The translations under genes and the position numbers were made by a program. The notes beneath the pieces are model-generated. The model saw only the letters and a list, made by a program, of their open reading frames with translations, was not told the DNA's origin and ran no database searches. A DNA stretch of 64,000 nucleotides from a bacterium. GTDB taxonomy: Bacteria > Eisenbacteria > RBG-16-71-46 > CAIMUX01. Location of the stretch: contig JAUIHP010000019.1 of NCBI GenBank assembly GCA_030431975.1, forward strand, positions 62,001 through 126,000, read 5' to 3'. Each line of letters begins with the position of its first letter. Position 1 is the stretch's first letter. Shown one piece after another: positions 52,846 through 62,578 of this stretch.

Positions 52846-54360
52846 ATGACACGGACCATCGCCTTACTTGTGGCAGCGCTGACGGCCGGTGCCCTCATGA
52901 CCTACATGCTGCTTTCCATCGGCTCGAAGAAGCAGGAAGCGGTCCTCTTGAAAGCCGCACCGGTGATCAAGGCCGAAGGGGTCGAAGCCCGCAGTGATGT
53001 TTGGGGAGAACACTATCCGCGGCAGCGCGATTCCTGGGAGAAAACCAAGGAAAGCGGTGAGATTGAAGACCTCGTCGCGAAGTATCCGCAACTCGCCATC
53101 CTCTGGGCCGGCTACGGATTCTCCAAGGACTACAACGCGCCTCGCGGCCACGCCTACGCTTTGACGAGCAATCGGAACACGCTTCGTACCGGGGCGCCGA
53201 CCGATGGCGAGACCGGTCCCATGCCCATGGCCTGTTGGACCTGCAAATCCAGTGACGTCGCCCGCCTGCTGGTCGAAGAAGGCGAGAACGAGTACTTCAC
53301 GGGCAAGTGGGCCCGTGCCGGGGCCGACATCGTCAACCCCATCGGATGTGCCGACTGCCACGACAGCCAGACCAGCCAGTTGGCTATCTCCCGACCGTAC
53401 CTACTGCGGGCCTGGGAAGCGAGTGGTCGTAGTGTCGACGAAATCACCCACCAGGACATGCGCTCATTGGCTTGTGCCCAGTGTCACTCGGAGTACTACT
53501 TCAAGAAGACGAAGTACACGGACAAGCAAGGCCAGGAGCAGACGGCGGCGGTCGTGACCTTCCCGTGGGCCAACGGTCTCTCTGCTGAGGCGATGGAGGA
53601 GTACTACGACGAGAGGAAGTTCGTCGACTGGACCAACAAGCTGAGTCGTGCCCCTATGCTCAAGGCCCAGCATCCCGGCTACGAGATCTTCACCACGGGT
53701 GTCCACGCAAAACGAGGTCTCGCCTGCGCGGACTGCCACATGCCTTATGTCCAGGAGGGCGGGGTCAAGTACACCTCGCACCACATCCAGAGTCCCCTCA
53801 ACAACATCGACAACAGTTGTCTGACCTGTCACCGGCAGAGCGAGGATGAGTTCCGGTCGATCGTCGCAGAGAAGCTGGCGCGCAAGAACCAGCTCAACGT
53901 GATGGCGATGAACAGTCTGGCGATTGCCCACCTGACGGCGCAGAAGGCGTGGGAAGTCGGAGCGACCGAGGCTGAGATGGATCCGATTCTGGCGAAGATC
54001 CGTTCATCGCAATGGACTTGGGACTACTCCATCGCCAGCCATGGTTCGTTCTTCCACGCTCCGGAAGAGACGCTGCGTCTTTTGAGTGTGGCGAACGACA
54101 AGGCGATGGACGCGCGGCTGGATCTGACGAACCTGCTGTCGAAGTATGGCGTGACGAACTATCAGGCGCCGGACTTCTCCACCAAGGAAAAGGCTCAGAA
54201 GTTGGCGGGCCTGGATATGCCGAAGCTCATCGCGGACAAGCAGAACTTCAGGAACACCCTGATGGCGGACTGGTTGAAGCAGGCAGCCGCGCAGGACCGT
54301 CTGACGGACGAGTTCGTCACGAGCGTCCCGGAACGGGCAGCCTATCTGAGCCACGAATAG
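52846..54360 (+). CDS. nrfA: Pentaheme cytochrome c nitrite reductase NrfA
   Basis: A 504-residue periplasmic enzyme reducing nitrite to ammonium with six electrons. Heme sites: CWTCK (active-site heme with lysine ligand) near residue 125, then CADCH, CAQCH, CADCH and CLTCH. The active-site tyrosine is in CHSEYYF and the catalytic histidine in QHPGYE. The N-terminus is a hydrophobic segment (~4-30) that could be an uncleaved anchor or signal. ATG 52846 has AGGAGG 5 bases upstream. A typical NrfHA complex is expected. CcsBA, needed for the CXXCK heme, is encoded nearby in the same direction. Confidence 0.96.
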   Translation: MTRTIALLVAALTAGALMTYMLLSIGSKKQEAVLLKAAPVIKAEGVEARSDVWGEHYPRQRDSWEKTKESGEIEDLVAKYPQLAILWAGYGFSKDYNAPRGHAYALTSNRNTLRTGAPTDGETGPMPMACWTCKSSDVARLLVEEGENEYFTGKWARAGADIVNPIGCADCHDSQTSQLAISRPYLLRAWEASGRSVDEITHQDMRSLACAQCHSEYYFKKTKYTDKQGQEQTAAVVTFPWANGLSAEAMEEYYDERKFVDWTNKLSRAPMLKAQHPGYEIFTTGVHAKRGLACADCHMPYVQEGGVKYTSHHIQSPLNNIDNSCLTCHRQSEDEFRSIVAEKLARKNQLNVMAMNSLAIAHLTAQKAWEVGATEAEMDPILAKIRSSQWTWDYSIASHGSFFHAPEETLRLLSVANDKAMDARLDLTNLLSKYGVTNYQAPDFSTKEKAQKLAGLDMPKLIADKQNFRNTLMADWLKQAAAQDRLTDEFVTSVPERAAYLSHE

Positions 54361-54430
54361 TCCGTGGATCAAGAGTGCTCGTCGACCGTGGAGTGCGGTC
54401 GATGAGGAGGGGTCTTCAGATTCGAGGCAT

Positions 54431-54470
54431 GCCGCGCTCTGACATTGTCGGAGCGCGGCGCGCTGCATTT
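54431..54470. terminator. Hairpin between convergent nrfA and cupredoxin genes
   Basis: GCCGCGCTCTGAC (54431-54443) pairs with GTCGGAGCGCGGC (54447-54459), 13 bp with one G-T pair and a 3-base loop. The plus-strand tail has only ATTTT some bases later. It probably ends transcription from both sides. Confidence 0.65.
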
Positions 54471-54501
54471 TGGGCCTGTCGCTGGGTTCAGCTGACGACG
54501 T

Positions 54502-54957
54502 TCAGCCGACGACGAAGTCCCCCCGCATCGTGGTGTAGTGTCCGGGAAAGCTGCAGATGAACTTGTAGGTTCCAGGTGCCGGAGCCGTGAAGACGACCGT
54601 GTCCGACTCACCACCACCCAGCATGCGTGTGTGGGCGATCACCTTCTTCTTCTGATTCGCGGGGATGTACTCCGTTTGGATCGCAGAGGCCGCCGCCAGT
54701 GCGAAGACGTTCAGGTCGGTTCCCTCGTCCAACAGGACGAAGTTGTGTCCCATTTGCTTTGCGGACATCTTGCCCACATGTTTGAGCGTAAGCGAAACCT
54801 GCGCACCGGCGGGGACCTCGATCGTGGTTTGATCGAACTTCATCTGGTCGTCCGCCGTCAGGACGACCTTGAACGAACCGGAGTCGGAGCCGCACCCCCC
54901 GCTCGCGATCACCGCGACGACCAGCCCCAGGAAGAGATTCCACGTGATACTGCGCAT
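54502..54957 (-). CDS. Azurin/plastocyanin-like cupredoxin lipoprotein
   Basis: A 151-residue copper protein. The signal peptide ends in the lipobox IASGGC (cysteine ~22). The mature cupredoxin domain has the type 1 copper ligands in order: H in MGHNFVLL, C in FICSFPGH, H in the same motif and M in TTMRGDF. This arrangement is azurin-like. It probably carries single electrons in the periplasm, tethered to a membrane. It is convergent with nrfA, 141 bases apart, with a hairpin in the gap. It may feed an electron acceptor other than NrfA. The start ATG has GGAGTAAGG upstream. Confidence 0.88.
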   Translation of the reverse strand: MRSITWNLFLGLVVAVIASGGCGSDSGSFKVVLTADDQMKFDQTTIEVPAGAQVSLTLKHVGKMSAKQMGHNFVLLDEGTDLNVFALAAASAIQTEYIPANQKKKVIAHTRMLGGGESDTVVFTAPAPGTYKFICSFPGHYTTMRGDFVVG

Positions 54958-55212
54958 AGCCTTACTCCGTTGTGTGTCTCAGAAACAGGGAAGCATTCGG
55001 AAGATGATGCTTTCCAACCGGGGTGACAAGGTTCATCACGGCAGGTCGGGGAAATCACGGACCCGCCGGCTGTGGACAGACTTGAGACAGGACACTAGCC
55101 TCGCCTCGAATCGAGGCAAGCCTCCTGCGAACGACTCGAGGCTTCTATCGGGTGCGAGTTGCTGGTACCCGGTGTCGGTGCGATATGCCTGTTTGCGTGT
55201 GTGCGAGGCGCG

Positions 55213-58200
55213 GTGAGAAGAGTACTGCACAACCCGATCTTCCGATTCTTTGCGGACTTGCGCCTCGCTGCCGTCATCCTGGCGATCTTTGCCGTCGCTT
55301 CGGGTGTCGGAACCTGGGTGGAAGCCCACTACTCCAATCTGGGATCCTTGGACTTTGGTCGCGCTGCCGTCTTCGAACTCGTCTACGACGCGCCGTGGTT
55401 CAACGCACTGCTCGTGCTTCTCTTCGTCAACCTCTTGACGAACCTGATTCAGCGTCTGTTGCGAGGGCGCCGTCCCGCCGGCTTTCTCCTCGTTCACGTC
55501 GGGATGCTGCTGATCCTGGCCGGGGCGGGAGTGACGCGGTGGTGGGGCTACGAAGGGACGCTGCGGATTCGCGAGGGCCAGAGCAACAACATGGCGGCCT
55601 CGAGCGACGCCTATGCCGTTGTGAAGTTGGGGCAGGAGGAAGCCGCGTTGCCGGTCCGCCTCTTTCGTCCGGGGCCGCAGTTACACCGGACGGACGTCGT
55701 TCTCGATGGGGAGACATTCACGCTCGGCGTATCCGAGTTTTGGCCGCGATTCGAACGACGCTTGGAGCCTGGGCCCGGAGGAGCAGCACGGGTCGTCCTG
55801 GCAGGCGGGCCGTCCGGAATGGAGCCGCTGCCGCTTTTCGCGGGTGACTACGCGCGGATAGGGCGGACCGTCGTTCGTTTCTTCGAAGGAGACTGGCCGA
55901 CGGCCCCCGGTCGCCACGGTGACCTCCATGTGCAGTTGGCGAACGAGACGTGCCGGCTTGCCATCGAGTCGGACACCGGTCGAATTGGGGAGTGCGGTGG
56001 ATGGGTGTTCGACCTCATCGAGTACCAAGGCGATTTTCGGATGGGAGAACTTGCCGGCGACGATTCCCGCATGGGCCGCTCGGCGAGTCGCGGTACTCAA
56101 CAGCTTCCACGCACAGATGGCCGCGAAGCTGCTTCGAACGCGAAGCCTGTCGACGACCTGAGAATGGGGCCGCTTCTCAGCAATCCGATGGTCCGGATCG
56201 AGGTGACGTCGCCGGCCGGTGAACGCGTCGAGAAGCGCCTCTTCGCCCGGCATCCGGATCCGCAAACGCTGGAGGCAGATCTCGCCGTCCTCTCGCAGAT
56301 CGATTTGAGCTACGAACACGGCAACACATTTGATCTGGTCAAGCGTGGAGACACCGTCGTCATGAGGGCTTCGTTTCCGTTCCGGATCAGATCGGCTCCG
56401 GAGGACGGAACAGCCGAAGCATCAGCCCGAGAGGTAGCCGCGGGAGACGCCGTCCCTGCAGAGACCGGACAGTGGATTCTCGGACCCGAGGGATTCGAAA
56501 CCCGCGTCCACGACGTGGCACCCTCACTTGTATGGGGAGGAGTGGGAAGTACGGACCCGAACGCGCCAGCTGCCGCGCGAGTTTTCGTCGCTCTCCAAGG
56601 TGAGCAGGCAGAGGCCGTCTGTGTTCGGGGAGACGAGGCGCAGACGGTTGTGCTCGGAGGGCGGCAGATCGAGCTTCGCTACGGATCGGTCTTCAGTAAG
56701 CTGCCTTACGATGTTTTTCTGGAGGACTTCGTACTGCAGACCTATCCGGGTAGTGACAATCCTGCGAGTTATGAGAGTCACGTTCTTCTGACCGATCGCG
56801 AACGGGGAATCACGGATCGTCCCGTTCGAATCTGGATGAACCACCCGATGAATCACCGGGGGACGAAACATTTTCAGTCGAGCTACGATCCGGACCGACT
56901 GGGTACGATTCTGGCGATCAATCGGGATCCGGGGAAGACGACGACATACATCGGATACACCGTCATCTCTCTGGGCTTTCTTGTCGTTGTCCTTCGCCTC
57001 ATTCACCGGCGTGTCGTCGATCTGCGTGCCCTGTCGAAGGTCGCGGCCGTCCTTGCGGTGTGCATCGGGTCGGCGACATCGAGCACGGCCGGCTTCGCGC
57101 AGACCGATGGAACCGGCTCGATCCACGATGCGCCCGATCCGACCCGGGGGCCGCCGGCTTTTGCCCTCTCAGAGGAAAACCTGCATCTCGCGTCTCGTCT
57201 CATCGTCCAAGACTTCCGGGGCCGGATGAAACCTTTGGACACGCTGGCTCGCGAGACGGTGATCAAGATCACCAAGAGCCGTCGCTTCGAGGGGCGGGAG
57301 CCGGTGGAGATATTCTTGGGGTTGCCCCTGCATCCCGAGGCCTGGTACGCACACCCGATGATTCGCGCCAAGAATCCCGGCGTTCGACAGCTGCTGGGCG
57401 TGGATGCTTCGGCTCGCCACGTACCGCTCTCGCGGGTGCTGCGGGACGACGGTTACGTACTTCAGAACGTTGTCGAGGAAGCGCATCGGACTCCGTCGAA
57501 TCGCCGCGACAAGACGCAGCAAAAGCTCATCGTCTTTGATGAGCGAGTTCATTTACTCTTCGGAGCGCTTCAGGGGAATCCACTCCGGATCTTCCCGATA
57601 CCTGATGATCCCGAAGACACCTGGCAGAGCATCGAGAAAGTGCTCGAAGTGATGCCCGCCGGTGATCCGCGTGTCGGGGAGTTCAAGGTGGCCGCCGGAA
57701 CTCTGTTCGAGGGGCTCCTCGCCGGGAATGACGAGCAGACTTCCGACGGTCTTCGGCTCGTCCATGAACTTCAGCAACGGTACGGTGCGGTCGTCGTTCC
57801 AACTCCGCTCCGGGTCGATTCAGAGCTCACGCTCAACCGAGTCCGACCGTTCGTCACTTCCGTCGCGCCGTATCTGGTCGGCTTCGTCCTCCTGATCTCC
57901 GCCTACTTCGTTGGACTGCTGTCGCAGCGCGGGGGGGTCTGGTCATGGAAGAATCCGCTCTACGCGATTGGGATGTCGGCTTTCCTGGCCGGCTTCGGGA
58001 TTCATCTCTGGGGCTTCGTGCTCCGTTGGATTGCGTCATCGAGAGGACCGCTCAGCAACGGACACGAATCGTTGCTGTGGGTCGCATTGACCGTTGCGTT
58101 TGCCGGTGTTCTCTTTGAGTGGATCAGCCGCACCGCTGCTGTCGGTGCCCTCTCCTCCTTGCTCACGGCCGTGGTCTTGGGCGTCTCCATGTTGGGAACG

Positions 58201-58851
58201 TTTGATCCGTCGATCGGCCCGTTGATGCCGGTGCTCTCTTCGTACTGGCTGAACATTCATGTCACGGTGATCACCGCGAGCTACGGATTCCTGGGGCTTT
58301 GTTGCCTGCTCGGTCTGCTCACGCTGGTCCTGTTTCTCGTCAACTGGCGTCAACACCGTCCCGGAGTGGTTCGCGCCATCGGCATCCTCGATCAGTTGAA
58401 TGTCGACGTCATGATCTTCGGGATTGGTTTACTTACGGTGGGGACCCTGCTTGGCGGTGTCTGGGCGAATGAGAGTTGGGGGCGGTACTGGGGGTGGGAT
58501 CCGAAGGAAACGTGGGCCTTGGTCTCGATCCTTCTTTACGCCATGATCCTTCACTTCCGCTGGATCCCAAAGCTGGCCAACCCGTTCGTGCAGGCGGTGA
58601 GTTCGTTTCTCGCGATCTGGTCCATCATCATGACGTACTTTGGCGTCAACTATCTGCTCATGGGGATGCACAGCTATGCTGCGGGGGACAAGGTTGCGAT
58701 CCCGATGTGGGCATCCGTCTCGGTGTTGGCTTCGATTCTCTTTGGGGTCATCGCCTACCAGGCCTGGTCTAGGCAGCCAAGCATGCATCGCCGTAGTCGG
58801 GAGCCCGCCAAAGCCTTTGATGACCCCACAGCTGGATCCGTGAGAAACTGA
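55213..58851 (+). CDS. CcsBA-type cytochrome c heme lyase (system II), NrfI-like
   Basis: A 1212-residue membrane fusion of CcsB/ResB (~1-620) and CcsA (~860-1212). ResB part: transmembrane helices near 14-35, 55-75 and 90-110, then a large periplasmic domain. CcsA part: many helices and the tryptophan-rich heme-binding WWD motif GRYWGWDPKETWALV near 1095. A middle segment (~650-850) with DFRGRMKPLDTLARE is typical of large CcsBA in FCB and epsilonproteobacterial genomes. It exports heme and attaches it to CXXCH, or in NrfI to the CXXCK of NrfA. GTG at 55213 is chosen with GAGG just upstream; the frame is open to 55159. Confidence 0.9.
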   Translation: MRRVLHNPIFRFFADLRLAAVILAIFAVASGVGTWVEAHYSNLGSLDFGRAAVFELVYDAPWFNALLVLLFVNLLTNLIQRLLRGRRPAGFLLVHVGMLLILAGAGVTRWWGYEGTLRIREGQSNNMAASSDAYAVVKLGQEEAALPVRLFRPGPQLHRTDVVLDGETFTLGVSEFWPRFERRLEPGPGGAARVVLAGGPSGMEPLPLFAGDYARIGRTVVRFFEGDWPTAPGRHGDLHVQLANETCRLAIESDTGRIGECGGWVFDLIEYQGDFRMGELAGDDSRMGRSASRGTQQLPRTDGREAASNAKPVDDLRMGPLLSNPMVRIEVTSPAGERVEKRLFARHPDPQTLEADLAVLSQIDLSYEHGNTFDLVKRGDTVVMRASFPFRIRSAPEDGTAEASAREVAAGDAVPAETGQWILGPEGFETRVHDVAPSLVWGGVGSTDPNAPAAARVFVALQGEQAEAVCVRGDEAQTVVLGGRQIELRYGSVFSKLPYDVFLEDFVLQTYPGSDNPASYESHVLLTDRERGITDRPVRIWMNHPMNHRGTKHFQSSYDPDRLGTILAINRDPGKTTTYIGYTVISLGFLVVVLRLIHRRVVDLRALSKVAAVLAVCIGSATSSTAGFAQTDGTGSIHDAPDPTRGPPAFALSEENLHLASRLIVQDFRGRMKPLDTLARETVIKITKSRRFEGREPVEIFLGLPLHPEAWYAHPMIRAKNPGVRQLLGVDASARHVPLSRVLRDDGYVLQNVVEEAHRTPSNRRDKTQQKLIVFDERVHLLFGALQGNPLRIFPIPDDPEDTWQSIEKVLEVMPAGDPRVGEFKVAAGTLFEGLLAGNDEQTSDGLRLVHELQQRYGAVVVPTPLRVDSELTLNRVRPFVTSVAPYLVGFVLLISAYFVGLLSQRGGVWSWKNPLYAIGMSAFLAGFGIHLWGFVLRWIASSRGPLSNGHESLLWVALTVAFAGVLFEWISRTAAVGALSSLLTAVVLGVSMLGTFDPSIGPLMPVLSSYWLNIHVTVITASYGFLGLCCLLGLLTLVLFLVNWRQHRPGVVRAIGILDQLNVDVMIFGIGLLTVGTLLGGVWANESWGRYWGWDPKETWALVSILLYAMILHFRWIPKLANPFVQAVSSFLAIWSIIMTYFGVNYLLMGMHSYAAGDKVAIPMWASVSVLASILFGVIAYQAWSRQPSMHRRSREPAKAFDDPTAGSVRN

Positions 58852-58907
58852 AGTCTGCCGGGGTGGGCACGAACCAGTCCCCACGGGATGTTTCTTGGAG
58901 ATGTGCC

Positions 58908-60254
58908 TTGTCCTTCCGAAGTGCGGTCCTGTTTGCTTTCGTTCTGTTGTCCTTGTGCGGCGCGTTGCCTCACAGCTTGATTGCCGAGTCGACGGAATCT
59001 GCCGCGACGCCGGCGGGGCAAGCCTCCTTGTTTACAGAAGCGGTCGACCAATCCCGGGTCCTTGCCGGGCAAGCTTTCGCTGCGCGTGATTCCGGAGACG
59101 TGGCGACTTTCGTCGACCGGATGGAAGAGGCATTACGGCTGCGGCCGAACCATCCGCAGATCCTCTACTACTGTGCGATCGGCCACGCTGAAGCGAACGC
59201 GACGGAGCCGGCGATGGCCCGGCTCGGTCGTCTTGCCGAGATGGGCCTCGGGTACCCCATCTCCGAGGAGCGGTCCTTCGAATCGATCCGAAGCGCCGAG
59301 GGTTGGCCGGCTCTCGTGCAACAGATGTCAGATCATCTGGAGCCCACGACGCACAGTGAGGTTCTCTTTCGTTTGGATGTCCCTGAACTCCTTCCCGAGG
59401 GCGTGGCCTACGACACCAAGACCGGCCGTCACTTTGTCGGAGGGATTCGCGGGCGAGAGGTCTGGGTGAGAGAAACGAACGGAGAGTCACGCGTCTTCGT
59501 GTCCTCCCGGCCGGAAATGGGTTCCGTCTTCGGACTGATTGCCGATGCAGACCGACGAGTACTCTGCGTGGCCACGGCTTGGATGGCACAGACCCCGGGA
59601 GTGTCGGAAGCCGTGCAGAACACGTCAGCACTCTTTTGCTTCGATCTGGATTCCGGCGCGGAGATCGCGCGTTACGACCTGCCAGAATCCGACGGACCAC
59701 AGATTCTCAACGATCTGTGCCTGGCCGAAGGCGGTGACGTCTTCGCAACGGACAACCAATCCGGCGCGGTCTACCGGTTGTCGAACGGCCACTTCTCGCA
59801 ACTTCAAGTGACGCCTTCGTTGGCTTCGCCGCAGGGAGTCGTTCTCGGTCCTTCGGAGAAGCGTCTCTATATCGCGGACTACTCGCTTGGAATTGTCGCC
59901 GTAGACTTGGAGACGGAGGAGGCGACTCGCCTATGGGCTCCCGATGCCTGTTGCCTTATCGGTATCGACGGCCTGGCCCGACATGGTCGCGAGCTTCTTG
60001 CCATTCAGAATGGAGTCTCGCCGCACCGGATCCTGGGTCTGAAGCTCTCCGAAGAGGGGCTGTCCATCGAGTCGACCCGCGTTTTGGAAAAGGCCCATCC
60101 GGAGTTTGACGAGCCGACCTTGGGAACTGTTGTCGGCAACGAGTTTCACTACGTCGCCAACAGCCAGTGGCCGAGCTTGGCCGACGACGGCGGCGTCAAG
60201 GATGGCTACGAACTCCGTCCGCCGACCATTCTGCGCCTTCCGCTCGCTGATTGA
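58908..60254 (+). CDS. Exported beta-propeller protein (SMP-30/NHL-like)
   Basis: A 448-residue exported protein; signal peptide ~4-27 (VLFAFVLLSLCGALPHSLIAES). A TPR-like helical part (~50-120, RPNHPQILYYCAIGHAEAN) is followed by a six- to seven-bladed propeller of the SMP-30/gluconolactonase/NHL type (PEGVAYD, GLIADADRRVL, LNDLCLAEGGDVFATD, SPQGVVLGPSEKRLYIAD). The LND(L/x)C motif near 265 resembles a calcium-binding site of SMP-30. TTG at 58908 is chosen with GGAG 7 bases upstream; GTG 58863 is a longer alternative. It is just downstream of the CcsBA gene and could be cotranscribed. Substrate unknown. Confidence 0.75.
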   Translation: MSFRSAVLFAFVLLSLCGALPHSLIAESTESAATPAGQASLFTEAVDQSRVLAGQAFAARDSGDVATFVDRMEEALRLRPNHPQILYYCAIGHAEANATEPAMARLGRLAEMGLGYPISEERSFESIRSAEGWPALVQQMSDHLEPTTHSEVLFRLDVPELLPEGVAYDTKTGRHFVGGIRGREVWVRETNGESRVFVSSRPEMGSVFGLIADADRRVLCVATAWMAQTPGVSEAVQNTSALFCFDLDSGAEIARYDLPESDGPQILNDLCLAEGGDVFATDNQSGAVYRLSNGHFSQLQVTPSLASPQGVVLGPSEKRLYIADYSLGIVAVDLETEEATRLWAPDACCLIGIDGLARHGRELLAIQNGVSPHRILGLKLSEEGLSIESTRVLEKAHPEFDEPTLGTVVGNEFHYVANSQWPSLADDGGVKDGYELRPPTILRLPLAD

Positions 60255-60448
60255 GCGGCTGGAACGCTGACCTCGACGGCAGTTCCCCCGCCGACCGGAA
60301 GAAAAAGAACGAATCGGTGTCCACTTCCGACACCGTTCGTCGCCATGGGACTCCTGAAGCCCAAACTCGAGATTCACCGCCCGAAAGGTAACCGGCGCTC
60401 TCTGCCGAACGCCGGTCCGGGCGGACCAGGTTCAGGAGGTTCGCAGAG

Positions 60449-62437
60449 ATGTCGTCGTTGGAAACCCTTTCGTTTTCTTCATTTGGAGAGCCCGGCCTTC
60501 GGAATCCCGGCGGTGTCGGATCCGAGTGCCCGGACACCGGCCGTATCACGTCCCGACAGGTTGAATCGGAGCATCGTGGGTCCAGCCGGCACGGGCTCCG
60601 GTTCGGGTTTGGGTTCGGGTTCGGCAAGGTCCTGCGGCTCGGCCTCGGCGCGGCATCGCTCTTCTCCGTAGCAACGTCCGAGCCTTCAACGGCCGCGACC
60701 TTCGGTTGGGAGGCTCCAGTCGACGGCAATTGGCACACGGCTGCGAACTGGAATCCCGACGGCATCCCGACCTCCGGTGACCTTGTTACCTTTCTTCCGG
60801 ATGGGACCTACACCGTCACCATCGACCAATTGGATGCGGAAGCCGACGGATTCAACCTGTTCCGGCCCGGCGTCACCCTGGCCGTCGAGAACGCTCGGAC
60901 TCTCACCATTCACGATGACACTCCGTTCGTCATCGGTCGCATTCATGTCGGAGACTCCGAGCCTTCCGACTTGCCTGCGACTCTTCGCTTCGAAGAAACC
61001 GCTACGGTCGGCGGCGGGGGAACCATTCGTTTGAACTCGGGCCTCGAGGAAGGCCGCTCCCGTTCCTTTCTCGAGTGCGGCGGCGTTCTCACACTCGGTT
61101 CCGCGGTGACGGTCGAGGGCAACGGCACCATCTCTGCGGTCTTCGTCAACGAAGGTTTGATCCACGCCGGAAACCTCCTTATGACGGGCAACTCGTCCGT
61201 CAACAACGGCGTCATTCGGGCTGGCGCGGGCGGTGCAATCGAGATCGATGCCACGCTGTTTTCCCAGGGCCCGGATGGCCTCATCGAGGCCAGCCTGAAC
61301 TCCGAGATCGTCGTTCACAAGTGCGTCGGCGGAACCCTTGCAGGGAATGATGGTGGTGTCATCCGGCCCCTGCAGGAACTTTCCGACTGCACTCTGATCG
61401 GACGAGTCGAGTTTCCCAGCGCCCCGACCGGAACCGTCAATCCGGCACTGACCTGGGGCGGAGAAATCGAGAACGAGGGACAGATGATTGTCTTCGGCGT
61501 CGCCGGGAATCCGGCGTCCCAGTTGCGTTCGCGCGGCTTCTCGAGTCCGGAGGACACCTTCGTTTCCGGGCAAGGTTGGATCGAGCTCCAATCCGGGGAG
61601 GGCTCAGAGAGTGGCGCACGACTGGGCACCAGCCACGCAGACAGCCGATTCATCTTCGGTTCCGGACAGGTCATCACCGGCCGCGGTACGTTCTTTGGAA
61701 AGGTGCAGATCGATGGAGTGCTCTCGCCGGGCGTCACTGACGGCATCTACACGCCGGACGATCCGACCGCTACGTTCGAACTGGATGACCTGAGCTATAC
61801 CACGGAGGTCGAGTTGACCTCGAGCGCGCAGCTCGTCGTGGAGTTGGGCGGGACAGAGTCGGGTTCTTTCGACCAGGTCCTTGGAGACGGCAACGCCAGC
61901 GAAACGAAACTCGTTTGTGCCGGAACCCTCGTCCTCAGTCATATCGACGGCTTCGCCGGATTGGATACCGGGGAGGAACTTTCCATCATCAGTCAGGTCG
62001 GCGTCGTCGAGGGCACGTTCGCAGCCGTCGTTCAACCGGAAGGCTTCGAGTACGAGATCGTTTACGAGGAGCACGAGGTGCGTATCCGTCCGGCGGCGCC
62101 TTCCGGCGTCGAGGATGGCGACCCTTCCGCACCTGGAAGCGAGATCCTGGCGAGTCACTCGTCCAGTGTTCTCACTTCCTTTCCGAACCCGTTGCCGGCC
62201 ATCGGCGGCACGCTGCGTTTCCAGCTGCAGAATGCGGGGCCGGCTCGAATCGAAGTGGTCGATGTTCAGGGACGCGTCCTGGCGGTTCCGGCGGAAGGTA
62301 GCTTTGGCGCAGGCCTTCATGAAGTGGAGTGGGACGGTCGCAACCGGGACGGCGTGACCCTGCGCAGTGGGGTCTACTTTCAGCGGCTGATTACGGCGTC
62401 CGGTTCATCGAACCGGAAGGTGATCCTCTTGCCATAG
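60449..62437 (+). CDS. Secreted beta-helix-type protein with C-terminal sorting module
   Basis: A 662-residue exported protein. The hydrophobic signal region starts only at ~residue 60 (VLRLGLGAASLFSVA), after a long hydrophilic extension that includes a run of (R/G)FGFGFG encoded by GGTTCG hexamers. The mature part has repeating Gly/Asn-rich beta rungs (GGGGTIRLNSG, VFVNEGLIHAGNLLMTGNSSVNNG) as in autotransporter/pectate-lyase-like beta-helices. The last ~85 residues are a FlgD-Ig-like sorting module (FPNPLPAIGGTLRFQL, GVYFQRL). ATG 60449 has AGGAGG 9 bases upstream. No catalytic residue is visible; an adhesin or surface layer role is possible. Confidence 0.78.
   Translation: MSSLETLSFSSFGEPGLRNPGGVGSECPDTGRITSRQVESEHRGSSRHGLRFGFGFGFGKVLRLGLGAASLFSVATSEPSTAATFGWEAPVDGNWHTAANWNPDGIPTSGDLVTFLPDGTYTVTIDQLDAEADGFNLFRPGVTLAVENARTLTIHDDTPFVIGRIHVGDSEPSDLPATLRFEETATVGGGGTIRLNSGLEEGRSRSFLECGGVLTLGSAVTVEGNGTISAVFVNEGLIHAGNLLMTGNSSVNNGVIRAGAGGAIEIDATLFSQGPDGLIEASLNSEIVVHKCVGGTLAGNDGGVIRPLQELSDCTLIGRVEFPSAPTGTVNPALTWGGEIENEGQMIVFGVAGNPASQLRSRGFSSPEDTFVSGQGWIELQSGEGSESGARLGTSHADSRFIFGSGQVITGRGTFFGKVQIDGVLSPGVTDGIYTPDDPTATFELDDLSYTTEVELTSSAQLVVELGGTESGSFDQVLGDGNASETKLVCAGTLVLSHIDGFAGLDTGEELSIISQVGVVEGTFAAVVQPEGFEYEIVYEEHEVRIRPAAPSGVEDGDPSAPGSEILASHSSSVLTSFPNPLPAIGGTLRFQLQNAGPARIEVVDVQGRVLAVPAEGSFGAGLHEVEWDGRNRDGVTLRSGVYFQRLITASGSSNRKVILLP
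60600..60624 (+). repeat. GGTTCG hexamer tract in the signal region of the beta-helix gene
   Basis: Four GGTTCG-type units (one GGTTTG) run in frame and encode alternating Gly-Phe residues just before the signal peptide of the 60449 gene. Confidence 0.7.
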
Positions 62438-62578
62438 TCAGCCGAACTGCGCGGAAGTTCGTGAAGCGCCGCCTTGCCAACCGCAGGGTGGCTCTTTCTT
62501 TCCTGTCCAGGCTGAATTCGCCGGTGCTACATTCCAACTGCCGGGGCCGGATCCATCCACGCAACGTCCGGAGGAGCC

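Noticed and set aside
60300-60448. Riboswitch before the beta-helix gene
   Set aside because: There are hairpins (around 60309-60335 and 60390-60415) but no match to a known riboswitch core that I can recognise, and no U-tract; left unannotated.
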